From UBA2108 sp002713215 (GTDB lineage Bacteria > Bacteroidota > Bacteroidia > Flavobacteriales_G > Salibacteraceae): DNA of 47,673 nt. The DNA lies in assembly GCA_937891015.1 (NCBI GenBank), contig CALAPY010000070.1:1-47673 (forward strand), given 5' to 3'. The translations under genes were made by a program, and so were the position numbers. The notes under the pieces are model-generated. The model made no database searches. It saw nothing but the letters and a program-made list of their open reading frames with translations, and was not told the origin of the DNA. Positions 18,199 to 33,100 of this stretch are shown here, piece after piece. Position 1 is the stretch's first letter; each line of letters begins with the position of its first letter.

Positions 18199-21100
18199 AT
18201 GAATCTTATGAAACGAATATTTACTAGCATTATCTTAATTTCTCTCATTACATCTTCTGGTTATGCTCAATTAAGCGGAACGAAAACTATTGGAGGTGCA
18301 AGCCCGGACTACACCAGCATTGGAGCTGCGATTACAGCTCTTCAAACATCGGGTGTAAATGGTCCGGTTACGTTTAATATTCGACAGGGAACTTATACAG
18401 AGCGTATGAGTTTGACGCAAATCAGTGGTGTAAATTCTACGAATACCCTAACTTTCCAAAGCGACCCTTCAAACACGCAAATGCCGATAGTTCAATACTC
18501 AAGTACCAGCGCATTTGATATGGACAATAATACCGTTCGATTTAACGGAACCGACTTTACAACCATTAAAGGTCTCCACCTAAAAGCATTAAGTTCTTCT
18601 TATGGAGGCGTGGTCTATTTTGTTGGTACAACAGCAAATAATAAGATAACAGATTGTAAAATTGAGGGAATAAGCAACCCTAGTACGGGATCTAATTACC
18701 ATAAACTTATTAATTGCGCATCCGGAACCAGCCATCAACAGACTTATACAACCATTTCAAATAATGAAATACTTAATGGTTATTATTCAGTTTACTTTTG
18801 GGGTGGTTCGTCTTCGTCTACTGAGTTTGGAAACGTAATATCTGGCAATACCATAACCAATTTTACAGGTACAGGCATCACCTGTGTTTATCAAAATCAA
18901 ATTAATGTTTCGGGAAATGAGGTTGTTAGCTCCTCTACCAATCATTATGCCTCCGGAGTAGGCGTTCAGCTTAACCAATGTAGGAATGGGGGTACCATAA
19001 GCAACAACAAAATTGTTACTTATGGCGCTACTTCTCAAGCACTTTATCTTCATACCAACTTAGGTTCAAGTACACTCCCTTTTAAAGTATATAACAACTT
19101 TATTTCTGCCCTTGGAAGTACAGGCAGAAACTACAGTGTATGGGCATACCGTTGTCACTACTTCTTATTTTATTTCAATAGTGTATACAATAATGGAATA
19201 ACTCAATCCTCCTGTTTTTATATGTATTCAGGTGGCTCATCGAGTTACAACTCAAACCAGCTAAGGAATAACAACACCTATGCTAAGAATGGTTATGGTG
19301 TACATTATGAAAGCAATACCTACTACAACACTTACACCAGTTATGTGGATTACAACAACTGGTATTCTGCAGGAACATATCCCGTTCGTTATTTAAATAA
19401 CCAGTATACTTCAACTTCTGCGTGGAATTCTGCAACCGGACAAGATGCAAATGGTCTATCTGTAGATCCAGGGTTTTATTCGTCAACCAACCTACATACC
19501 AATGCAGTTGCATTAAACGGAAAAGGGCAGGCTCTTTCGGGCTATTCGACTGATATTGATGGCGAAACCAGAAATTCGACGACACCAGACATTGGAGCAG
19601 ATGAATTTTCAATTAAGGCAGTGGATGCAGGTGTTTCTGCAATCAATAACACCTACTGTGCTGGTACAGATACGGTTAAAGTTACAATCAGAAACAACGG
19701 AACATCGGCACTGACTTCGGTTTCAATTGGTTGGAAGGTGAGAAAAAACAACGGAACTTACATTGCGGGAACTGCTTATTCCTGGACAGGTTCAATTGCT
19801 TCGGGAGTCACTAAGGAAATAGGCGTGGGAACTTATAATTTTCCTTCCGATACTAATGTTTCTATTCTGGCCTATACCTATAACCCTAACTCTACTACGG
19901 ATTCAATTCCTGGAAATGACACCTTGGAAACGGGAAACTTTAAAACAAAAATGTCAGGGGTATATACCATTGGAGGGGCAAGCCCAAGTTATACCACTAT
20001 TGCTGCAGCCCTTAGTGATTTAAGTGCAAACGGTGTTTGTGGCCCAACTACTTTTCATATTCGTCAAGGAACTTACTCTGGTCAGGTAACCTTGACCAGT
20101 TACCCAGGGGTGTCGGCAACTAACCGATTGACCTTTATGGCTGACCCGGCAAACATCTCAGATGTGATTCTTACTAATTCCGGATATACGATATATTTTA
20201 ATGGGGCTAATTACACAACCATTAAAAATTTGAAAATACAAGGGACCAGTTCAAGTAGACGAGTCTTTTTTGGGCAAGCTACAACGGGAGTTCAGTTTGA
20301 GGGAAATACCATTGTAGGTTATAACATTAATAATACCTCAACAAGCTATTCTACTGTATATAGTAGTGGTGTTGCTCATACTAAGCTTAAGTTTATTAAT
20401 AATACCATTCAATATGGGTCTTATGGTATGTATTTAATAGGAAGCTCCAGCATTGTTGGAAGTGATAATGTGTTTTCAGGAAATACATTTGAAAACTTCT
20501 ATAGAATGGGAGCTGTGCTTCAATACCTGGATGAGGTAACTTTTTCGGGGAATACTATTAAAGATAAAGGAACTTACAGCAATGTATATTCTGTTCGTAT
20601 GTTGTATTGTGACCTGACTAAATCGGTTTCCAATAACGTTATCGTCAATAACTCTACCAACTCAGGATATGGGCTTAATTTTTATCGGTGCTTTAATACC
20701 AGCTCTAATCGTGGTTTGGTATACAACAATATGGTTTCAATGTTGAGAAATGCCGGTGTAAGCCAAATAGGTATTTACCATGAATATTCAAATTATCTTA
20801 CAACAGCATTCAATTCGGTTTATTTAAGAAGTACATATTCAAGCTCTCATGGAATTAGTTTTTATTCAGGTGATCAAAATTCATTGTATAACAATAATGT
20901 AGTATGCTCAGGTGGGTATCCAATATATACCAACTCAACTGCAAATGTGGACTTCTCCAATTTTAATAACCTGTACTCTTCAGGAAGTTATGTAGCATAT
21001 TGGGGTGGAGCAAGAAGTTCAATTGTGGCCCTCAATTCTTACAGTGGAAAAGATGGAAATTCAATTAGTACAAACGTAACATTTGATGCAACCGATGATT

Positions 21101-24100
21101 TGCATACTAACACTATTGCTTTGGATGGAGCGGGAACTCCAATCAGTGGTATATCCACTGATATTGATGGGCATATCAGGAATGCCAGCACGCCTGATAT
21201 TGGTGCTGATGAATTTATTGTAGTTAATAATGATGCTGGACTAACTGTAGCCAAGACAGAGTATTGTTCGGGAGCAAATGCCGTTGGACTTACATTAAAG
21301 AATTACGGAAAGCAAACTTTAACTTCTACCAAAGTAAACTGGGGAGTATCCAAAAATGGGGGAAGCTTTGTTGCACAAACTCAGTATTCTTGGACCGGGA
21401 GTTTGGCTCCAGGAGCTTCAACACAGATTTCATTCGGGTCCTTTTCCTTCAGTAAGGATACCAGTTATGTTATTCGAGCATATACTACATTACCCAACAG
21501 CACTTTAGATTCGAATACCACAAATGATACAGTAACATCGACTTCGTTTAAACCAGCATTATCAGGAGTTTATACCATTGGTGGTGCTTCACCGGATTAT
21601 TCGACTATTGCTTCTGCGGTGAGCGATTTGAATACTTATGGTGTTTGTGGCCCAACTACTTTTCACATACGGCAAGGTATTTACAATGAGCAATTGGTAA
21701 TTGCTGATGTAAATGGAGTAACAGATACCAGCAGAGTAACCTTTAGAAATGACCCAAGTAATACAACGGCAGCGATTTTAACCTACAGTTCATACCCTGT
21801 GTTGTTTAATGGAGGAGACTATTTTACAATTAAAGGCCTTCAAATACAGAGTACCTCAAGCAGTTATCGCGTTTATTTTGCTCAAAACTCCACGGGAATA
21901 GAGCTGGATAGCAACAAAATAATTGGCTACAACGTGAATAGCCCTTCCACTTCTTACATAGTTATTTATTCCAGTGGTCGAGTTTTAAATGATTTAAAAA
22001 TCACTAAGAATGAAATTTTATATGGCTCATATGGTATGCACTTAAACATGACCAACAGTACTTCGAACGTGGAGATTTCTAACAACCGGATTGAGGACTT
22101 TTATTACCAAGGAGTTTATTTGGTCAATAGCACCCAGTTAACAGTTAGACGAAACTACATTGAAGATCGGGGTACATACAGCAACGTGTACAGTATCAAC
22201 ATGAGTAACTGTGATTACCTCAAGGAAATCTCCAACAACACCATTATCAATAATTCAACAAGCACCAGCTACGGTATATATATGGCCAACTGTAACAACT
22301 TATCCACGAGTTACGGTATGATTTATAACAACATGATTTCCTTGATGCGAACTAGCTCCGTGTACCAGTATGGAATCTACCATTATTATTCAGGATATCA
22401 AACCGTAGCTTTCAACACGATTAACAGCCTCTCTACGTACAACTATAGGTCGTATGGGTTTTATTACTACTATGGTAATAACATAAACCAGTACGACAAC
22501 AATATTAAAATGAACAGGGGGTATGCGATTTACACACGTAGTTCAGGAACAATACAAAATTCGGATTACAACAACTTGTTTACTAACGGTTCATACCTTG
22601 GATATTGGAACGGAAACCGAACGAATTTAGCAGCCTGGAAGTCTGCCAGCAGTAAGGATGTGAATACGCTCTCGTTGAGTACAACCTTCAAGTCAAATAG
22701 AGATTTACATATCGCTAATGGAGCAAATGTGATCAAGTCGAAAGGAACGCCAGTTTCCGGAATTACTACAGATATTGATGGAGATGTTCGCGATACCTCA
22801 ACTCCCGATATAGGTGCTGATGAAACTGCTCCAATTCCTGATGATGCGGGAGTTTCTGAAACCAAGGAGATTTATTGTGTCGGATCTAATCCATTTGAAG
22901 TAACCTTAAAAAATTACGGAACCAACAACTTAACTTCAGCAACCATAAATATTTTCGTTCAAACCAATGGCGGGTTGTATGTTGCTCAAACACCATACAA
23001 CTGGACCGGTAACCTGGCAAAAGGTCAGGATACTTTACTAAAAATCGGAACCAATAATTTCCTTTCTACAACCAGTTATTCTGTGGTGGCGTTTACAACA
23101 CTTCCAAATGGAAAGACTGACACTGCTAACTATAACGATACAGCTTATTCGGCAACATCTCAGCCTGGACTATCAGGTACGTATACGGTGGGTGGAAGTA
23201 GTTATGATTATGCTACTCCGGTAGCAGCTTTATCTGCACTGCGATCCAGCAACATTTGTGGTCCGGTTACCTTTCATATTCGCCAAGGTACTTATTCGGG
23301 TCAACTGAACTTTAGTCCGATTACCGGGAGTTCACCTACCAATACCGTTACGTTCATGCCAGATCCGGCAAACACCAGTCCTGCTATATTAACCCATAGT
23401 AGTTATGCCTTGTATTTCAACGGGCTCGAATATTTAACGGTGAAGGGGCTTCAAATTAAAGGAACGGGAGCGGGTTATCGGGTGTATTTCCAGAAGGTTG
23501 GAGAAAATACTTTGCTGGACGAAAATCATATCATTGGATACAGTACTTCCAGTACTAGTTCTTCTTATACAACCATTTATGGAAATACAGGAATTGATCA
23601 TGGAAATTTAACAATCTCGAATAACAAAATTGAATATGGAACATTTGGAATTCGCTTACATAGTATTTCGAATAACCATTCTAAAGGCTTAACGATTAAA
23701 GATAATGAGGTCACAAACTTTTTAACCACTGGAATCGAAATCCTATATATAGATGAGTTAACTATTACAGGAAATTATGTAAAAGACAGAGGATCCTACG
23801 GAGGGGTAACCAGCATTAATGCAAACAACTGTAACTATGATGTTGTGGTTGCAGGAAACGAGGTGGTTAACAACTCCACTTCTACTGGAACCGGGATTGT
23901 TATGTATAACTGTTTGGGAACAACCTTGAAACCAAACCGGATGTACAATAACAGTGTAGTCATTACCCGAAACACCAGTGTATACCAATACGGATTATCG
24001 ATCCAGTACTGTACTTATTTAACTGCCGCGTTTAACAGTGTCAATAGTTTATCTACCCGTTCAAATGCTTATGGGGTATATGTATATCAAGGGGATCAGG

Positions 24101-27100
24101 TTTATTTTTACAACAACAACATTGGAACCAAAAATGGATATCCGTTGTATACTAACACCACCTCTAATATTGATGGGTCAAACCACAATAATTACTACAG
24201 CGCGTCAGGAAGCTATGTTGCGTATTGGGCAGGTAATAGGACATCGATTTCAAACTTAAATTCGGCTACTGGAAAAGATGGTAATTCAATTGACGTAAAT
24301 CCAGGGTTTTATTCTACGACCAATTTACATTCAAGGTCCACTTCAATTGATAGTGCCGGAACACCAGTTAGCGGCCTAACTGTTGATATTGATGGAGAAA
24401 CAAGAAATACTGTAAAACCAGATATTGGTTGTGACGAATTTTTGGTACTTAAAAACGATGCGGGAATTGACAGTATTTCAACTTCGGTTTGTAAGGGGAC
24501 TTCTCCTGTATATGCCCAAATTGTAAACTTTGGGACCACTACACTAACCTCTGCCAAAGTAAACTGGGCCGTTAAAAAAGCAAACGGATCTTTTGTGTCT
24601 CAAACGCAATATTCGTGGAGTGGTAGTTTGGCACCAGAGGCAAGCGCAATAATATCCATAGGCAATTATAATTATCAGCCCGATACTACATACGAAGTAC
24701 TGGCGTATACAACATTGCCTAACACAATAGTGGATTCTGCAAATGGTAATGACACATTCCAGACTGCAAGTTTTAAAACTTCTATGTCGGGTACCTATAC
24801 CATTGGTGGATCGGGTGCAAGCTACACAACCGTTGCCGCTGCAATTAGTGATTTAAATACTTACGGTGTTTGTGGGGCCATAACGTTTAATATTCGCCAA
24901 GGCACTTACAATGAACAACTTACACTAAACAATTTTGAAGGATTAAGTTCAACCAATAGGATTACTTTCCAGCCAGATCCATCAAATACCAGCGATGTAG
25001 TTCTTTACTCTACCTATCCGGTTTATATAAATGGGGCGAACTTTATAACAATAAAGGGACTAAAAATAACCGGTAATGGAAGTGGGTATCGTGTATTATT
25101 CAATCAAAACGCTGAGGGGGTTATCATTGATGGTAATGAAATTGTAGGCTTTAACACTACAAGCTCTGGTGGATACTACACCCTCTTCGCAAACAATGTA
25201 AAACTAAAAGATTGTCAAATCATTAATAATGATTTTACCTATGGCACCTATGCAATGTACATTCAAGGACCGTCAAGCAACAGAAGTGATAATGTAACAA
25301 TTGCAAACAACAGCGTTAAGGACTTTGTTCGGTATGGAATGTACCTCCGTTATATGAATAACCTTACCGTTGAAAGAAATCATATTGAAGATAGAGGTTC
25401 ATATAACAATGTGTATTCAATATTCATGAACTACATTCAGATTAAGAAAATCACAAGGAATACAATTATCAACCGATCCACAAGTACAGGGTATGGTCTT
25501 TATGCGGAGTATTTGGTAAATTCAAATTTTGTACGCGGAATCATTGCAAACAATATGATTTCGATAACAAGGAATGCTTCTGTTACCCAATACGGAATGT
25601 ATTTTTATTACGGACAATATCAAACAATTGTATACAACAGTATTAATTCTCTTTCAAGTAGAACTTCTGCATATGGTATCAATGCTTACTACGGAGACCA
25701 ATTAAGCTTATACAACAACAACATTAGTACAAACCGAGGCTACCCGCTTTATACTAATTCAACAAGCAATATTGACTTCTCTAACCACAATAACCTTTAT
25801 ACCAAGACAGGTAGTTATGTTGCATATTGGGCGGGTAACAGAAGTTCAATAACGGCGCTAACCTCCTATTCAGGTAAGGATGGGAATTCACTGAAAACAG
25901 ATCCTGACTTTACTTCTTCTACAGATTTACACACTCGAGCTTTGGCTCTTGATGGCGCCGGAACACCTATAAGTGGAATCTCATCCGATTTTGATGGACA
26001 GGCTAGAAATACGGTTAAACCAGACATTGGTGCAGATGAGTTTATTATCGTTGCTAACGATGCAGCAATTGATAGTATATCAAATGCATACTGCGTTGGG
26101 TCAAACTCTATTAAGGTTAGGTTGGTCAATTCCGGATCTGCAGCCCTTACGTCAGCAGTAATAAACTGGAAAATAAAAAAGAACAACGGATCATACGTTA
26201 CTCAAACACCCTATTCCTGGTCAGGTAATATAGCCGTCGATAAAGACGCGATTGTCTCTTATGGTAATTATACGTTTGGTGCCGATACCACTTATGACAT
26301 TGTGGCTTGGACAACACTTCCTAATGGTGTTCTTGACAGCAATACCTTTAATGACACGGACCAGGTATCCGGGTTTAAAACTTCCATGTCCGGAACCTAT
26401 ACAATTGGTGGTTCTAGCCCAAGTTATACAACAATTGCGTTAGCATTGGCTGATTTAAATAATTATGGAGTGTGTGGGCCAACTACATTTAACATTAGGC
26501 AAGGAACCTATAACGAGCAGATTAATTTAACCGCAATAGAAGGCGTTGATTCAGTTAATCGAATTACCTTTCAATCGGACCCTGCCAACAGTTCTCAAGC
26601 AATTGTACGAAGCAGTTCGTATGTAGTATATTTTAATGGTGCAGACTACATTACTATAAAAAACCTGAACCTTCAAAGCAGTAGTTCGGGAAATCGGGTA
26701 TATTATGCTAGGAATGCTACGGGGCTTATTCTGGACAGCAATAGAATTGTAGGGTACAATTATAATTCCACGAGTACGAGCTACAGTGTTATCCGAAGTT
26801 CTTCAGTAGTTCTAACCGATTGTAAAATAGTTAGAAATACCATTCAGTACGGTTCATACGGAATGTACATGACGCTTAATGGTGTATCTTCTCGATTTGA
26901 AATATCGGATAACCTTATCGACGATTTTTACCGCCAAGGTATTTACATCAGCAATGTCAAGCAATTAACCATCAATGGAAATCAAATTGAGGATAAAAGT
27001 AGTTATAGTAATGTATACTCCTTATACATAGGCAATTGTGATAACATTTCATCAATAGCAAATAATGTTATTATTAATAATTCAACTGGAACGGCTTATG

Positions 27101-30100
27101 GTATTTATCTCCAGAACTGTGATAACACTTCTGGCAATGAAGGGTTAATTTACAATAACATGATTTCATTAACTCGATATACTTCTAATTATCACTATGG
27201 AATCTATCATTATTACTCGAATTATTTGACTACTGCATTTAACTCGATTTATTGTAGATCAACAAATTATAGGTCTACCTCACTGTACTATTACTATGGA
27301 AGTAATAACAAGTTATATAGTAATATCTTTAAAATGCAAGGTGGTGTGGGACTTTGGGTTAACACAACATCTGCAGTTTCTAAATCAGAAAACAACCTGT
27401 ACAATTGTACAGGTTCATATACTGGGTATTGGAGTGGATATCGATCTAGTCTTTCTCAACTTCAATCTGCATCCGGAAAGGAACAGAATTCGATTTCTGG
27501 AACGGTTAATTTCGTTTCTACAAGGGATTTGCATGTTGCTACGGGATCGAATTTAAATAAAGGGAAAGGAAAAGCGGTAGCTGGAATAACAACGGACATT
27601 GATGGCCATCTAAGGGCTGGAAATTCTCCGGATATAGGTGCAGACGAAAGTGCCCCCGTTCCAAACGACGCGGGTATTGCTTCCACCAAAGACCTATATT
27701 GCGTTGGCTCCAACCCTTTTGAAGTTCGTCTTCAGAATTTTGGAACCAATACCTTAACGTCCGCAACCATTAATATTTGGGTACAATCAAATGGTGGTTC
27801 ATACGTAGCACAAACGCCTTATAGCTGGACAGGTAGTTTAGCAGTAGGAGCGGATACATTGCTTAAAATTGGTTCTTACAATTTCTTGTCAACTACTACT
27901 TACTCTATCGTTGCTTATACCACTTCTCCCAATGGAAATACAGATGGAAAGAATTACAACGATACCGCTAAATCGGCAACGAGCAAGCCTGGCTTATCAG
28001 GTACTTATACTGTGGGTGGTTCTGGTGCCAACTATAGTACGCCAGCGGTTGCGCTGTCTGCTCTTAATTCGAGTGGGATTTGTGGTCCGGTGGTATTCAA
28101 CATTCGACCCGGAACTTATAGTGGACAGTTACAGTTCGGCCCTATTAATGGAAGTTCATCTACCAATACAATAACATTTCAGGCAGACCCTGCTAATACT
28201 GCAGCAGCAACTATAGAGTATAGCAGTAACACGCTTTACTTCAATGGAATGGAGTATGTAACCATAAAAGGGCTTACAATTAAGGGTACTGGATCGTCAC
28301 ACCGAATCTACTTCAATAAGCTAGGTACAAAAACGGTTTTGGACAGCAATTCAATTATAGGATATTACACAAGCAGCAACAGTACGAACTATACTGTCAT
28401 AAGAGGTGTAACCACTGCTGACTATGGAAACTTAACGCTTAAGAATAACTTGATTCAATACGGTTCAAATGGAATGTACCTAACCGGATATTCTGCTTCA
28501 ATAAGTTCAGGCTTAACAATTGAGAACAATACCTTCAAAGATTTCTACCGTTATGGTATGTACATTGACTATAACAATGAAATGGTGATTGAAGGAAATA
28601 CCATTGAGGATAGGTCAAATTCTTACGACATTATTGGAATCTATCTTTATCGGTGTCATAACCTGGATCGAATTGCAGGAAATATCATTATTGGTAAGAC
28701 AACTAGATCGAGTATTGGAATCTATTTGAATGACTGTCAAGGATCTAGTAGTGATCGGGCTATGGTTTACAATAACAGTATATCGCTTACCAGAACTTCG
28801 AGTGTAAACCAGTCGGGTATTAATAGTTACTACTCTACCAACACTACAATAGCATTCAATAGCATCAATCTTCAATCTACTTATACAAGCTCATATGGAA
28901 TATATGCGTATCAGGGTAACGAGATCCACTTATACAATAATAATGTTGCAGTAAATTACGGATATGCGCTTTATACAAATAGTACTAGCAATATAGACGC
29001 ATCCAATTATAATAACTGGTATAAAAAGGTTAGTTATTTAGCTTATTGGGCAGGTAACCGGTCTACCCTTGGTCAATTACAGAGTGCTTCTGGTAAAGAC
29101 GGCAACTCTAAATCGGTTGTACCTGGATACTATTCGACAACTAACCTGCACACAAATTCAGCTACACTAAATGGTGCGGGAACTCCTGTGGCTGGAATAA
29201 CTACCGATATTGATGGGGATATTAGAAGTACTTCAACTCCGGATATTGGTTCCGATGAGTTTTCTCTATATAACATAGGGGTGGTTTCTTTGGTGTCTAC
29301 CGATAGCTTGTGTGCTAAGTCTGATACCGTAAAAGTGAAGATTAAAAACTACGGAACACTTACGGTTACTTCAGCGACAATTAATTGGTACCTGAAGACG
29401 GCTTCGGGTAGTTATGTAGTACAAACACCATATTCTTATTCAGGCAGTTTGGCTCCAAATGCGGAAGCAACTGTTACACTGGGAACCTTCAATTTCTTAC
29501 AGAATAATACATATACGCTGAGGGTCATTACAGATAAACCAAATGGAGCCATAGATGGAAACAAAGACAATGATTCGCTACATGCGCCAATTGTAGTTCA
29601 TGCAGACCCGGCTACCAATTTCCCAACATTGAGTCCATTGTGTATTGATGCTTCCAGTTTATCACTAACTAGTGGTACTCCTACCGGTGGAACTTATTCA
29701 GGAACTGGTGTAAGCTCTGGTAGCTTCAGTCCTTCTACTGCAGGTGTTGGAAGTCATGTTCTAACCTACACCGTAACAAGTTCTCATGGTTGTGTAAAAG
29801 CAGATACGAGTGTTCAGGTAGTAAACGCCTTACCGACTGTTAGCTTCTCAAACCTTTCAGCCGTGTGTGTTGATGCAAGCGCATTCTCATTATCAGGAGG
29901 AACACCGACTTCAGGTACTTATACGGGAACTGGTGTAAGCTCTGGCAGTTTTAATGCGGCTTCAGCAGGATCAGGTTCGCATGTAATCACATATACCCAT
30001 ACAGATACAAAAGGGTGTAAGAACTCTGATACTTCGATCCAGGTAGTTAATAGCCTGCCAACGGTTTCATTATCACTTTCTGCCATATGCGTTAGTAATC

Positions 30101-33100
30101 CTGCATTTAACCTCAGTGGTGGAAGCCCAACAGGAGGTACTTATTCAGGAACCGGAGTTTCTTCAGGATCATTTTCCGCTGCAACAGCAGGTGTAGGCTC
30201 CCATTCCATTGTGTATTCGTACACCGACGGAAACAGTTGTACCAATAAGGATACTGCTGTTCAGGTGGTAAATGCATTACCAAACGTTTCATTTACTTCA
30301 CTTTCACCAATTTGTTCAAACGCAAGTTCGTTTGCGCTTTCTGGTGGTAGTCCTTCAGGGTCCGGTGGTGTTTATACAGGAACTGGAGTTAGTGGAGGCT
30401 TATTTAACCCTACAACCGCGGGTTCGGGAAATCATAAGATAACCTATACCTATACTGATGCTAACAATTGTTCGGATACGGCATCACAGGTTCAAAGAGT
30501 TAATTTGGCTCCAAGCGTTTCATTGGCAAACCTGGCTGCGTTGTGTACCAACAATAATGCTATTACGTTAACGGGCGGTAGTCCTTCAGGGGGTACCTAC
30601 TCGGGAACGGGAGTTAGTGGAGGATCATTTAACCCAGGGGTTGCTGGCTCAGGAAATCACGTAATAACCTATTCTTACACCGATGGAAACAGTTGTTCTG
30701 ACTCTGCTAAGAAAACTCAGGTGGTTAATTCAACCCCTCTAGTGTCTCTTACATTGAGTCCGGTTTGTAGCGATACAGGAACATTCGCACTTGGCGGTGG
30801 AACACCTACAGGTGGTACTTTCTCTGGTACAGGAGTCACTTCAAATTCGTTCAACTCTTCAACTGCAGGAGTAGGTAGTCATTTGATTACTTACACCTAT
30901 ACGAACTCGAATAACTGTACCAGCTCTGATACGGCAAGTCAAATCGTGAAATTAAGCCCTACGGTTAGCTTCAGCAGTTTAAGTCCGATTTGTTATGGAG
31001 TTTCTGCGTTTAGCCTTTCAGGCGGTTCACCATCAGGTGGAAGTTATTCCGGAACTGGGGTAAGTTCAGGAAGTTTCAATTCTACAAGTGCAGGTACTGG
31101 TTCTCACCTGATAACCTATAAATACACCAGTTCTAATGGTTGTAGCGCAGAAGATACCAGTTCTCAGGTTGTAAAAGCTTTGCCTACAGTTAGCCATAGC
31201 GCTTTAACTTCAATGTGTGCTTACGACACGGCTAAAACATTATCTGGAGGAACACCTACGGGTGGTATTTATACCGGGACCGGGGTTAGCAGTGGTAAAT
31301 TTAGTCCGACCACTTCAGGATCTGGAACTTTTGCTATTAAGTATACGGTTACTGGAAGCAATAGCTGTGTGAACGATACAACAGTTAATCAATTTGTAAG
31401 TGCTACACCGGTAGTTTCAATTAGTAGCATAAGTTCTCAATGTGTTAATAGCCCTGCAGTAATTCTTACTGGATCAACTCCAAGTGGTGGTGTTTACACC
31501 GGTAAGGGAATTTCCGGAGGCAAGTTTCACCCAGATACAGCAGGCGCAGGTACACATTCAATTATATATACCTATACCAATTCTCATGGATGTTTCAATA
31601 AGGATACTACTAACGTAACTGTTGATACAGTACCGGTTGTATCGCTGGCTTCGATGAGCGACGTTTGTGTTGATACCAGTGCGATTACCTTGAGTGGTGG
31701 AACACCCTTATCAGGAACCTATAAAGGAGTAGGTGTAAGTTTAGGTGTTTTCAGTGCAGGTGCAGCTGGCGCAGGAAGTCACTTAATTACTTACGTATAC
31801 ACTGATGCTAATAATTGTACCGATTCAAGCAGTACTTCAATTGTTGTAAATGCACTTCCGGTAGTTTCGTTTACCCTGCCAAGGCAGTTGTGTTTAAATG
31901 CTACTTTGACATTAAACACAGGAACTCCTGCTGGAGGAGTGTACTCAGGTACAAAGGTTAGTGGGGGAGTATATTCTCCTACCGTTGCCGGACTAGATAG
32001 CATTACTTACAGCTATACGGATACTAATAATTGTTCAAATGAGCAGCTTGCTTCCATTGCTGCGGTGGCTCCACCATCAGTAACTTTTGCCAATATCAAA
32101 GATATCTGCTTTGGCACAATCGATTCTCTGTCATTAACACATGGTTTACCCAATGGAGGATTTTATAAAGGACCCCGAACCAATAGTTCTGCGGCAAAAT
32201 ATGCGGCATCAAACCTGGGGACCGATACACTTTGGTATGTTGTAACTCAGGGAGTATGTACTGATTCCAGTTGGCAAACCGTTACGGTACATTCGCTTCC
32301 GGTGGTTAACTTAAGTCTAAATGATGTGTGTGATAATGTATCGCCATTTTCAATGACCGGAGGAACTCCATTTGGAGGTGTTTATATTGGTAAAGCAATT
32401 GCAGGTAATATATATACTCCGGTTAAAGGTGCAACTGGAAATGATACCATTCGATATGCTTTTGAGGACATAAATGGTTGTTCTGATACGGCATCTACTG
32501 TTATTCAACTATTTGTAGGACCTAATACAAGTTTAACGGTGCCTGATAGCTTGTGTTCAGCTGAAGATTCTGTACAGTTGAATGGAGGGTTACCTGCCGG
32601 GGGAACTTATTCGGGAGACGGAATTGTAAGTACACATTTCGACCCAATGAAAATCACTCAGTTTGGGTTGGTTCCTGTAACCTATACTTACACCGATGCC
32701 AATAATTGTTCAGACACCAGTGTTCAGAATATTGTTGTGTCCCAAAGCCCAACGTTCTCATTTGGAAACGATACAACGATCTGCGATGATCAGGTACTGG
32801 TATTAAAATCAGGTTATGGATCTGGATTCAAGCACGTTTGGAGCAATGGAAGTTCCGATACTTCGATAAATGTATTCTCGAAAGGAACTTTCTCTTTGCT
32901 GGTTTACAATGTAAATGCTCCTCGTTGTGCGGCAGGCGATACCATTAATGTAACCTACGAAGCTATTTGTGTAAGCATTGATGAGCAATTTGCCCGAGGT
33001 GTAAAAGTATCTTACTATCCTAACCCTTCAAGGGGAATGGTACATGCAAGGATGGAAGGATTTGAAAACCTTGAAGTTCAAATGAAGGTAGTGAATATGC

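Noticed and set aside
18271..32745. Regular direct repeats resembling a CRISPR-like or satellite array
   Set aside because: All repeats are in frame, have protein-level periodicity and are 200 bp or longer; there are no short repeats with unique spacers and no cas genes.
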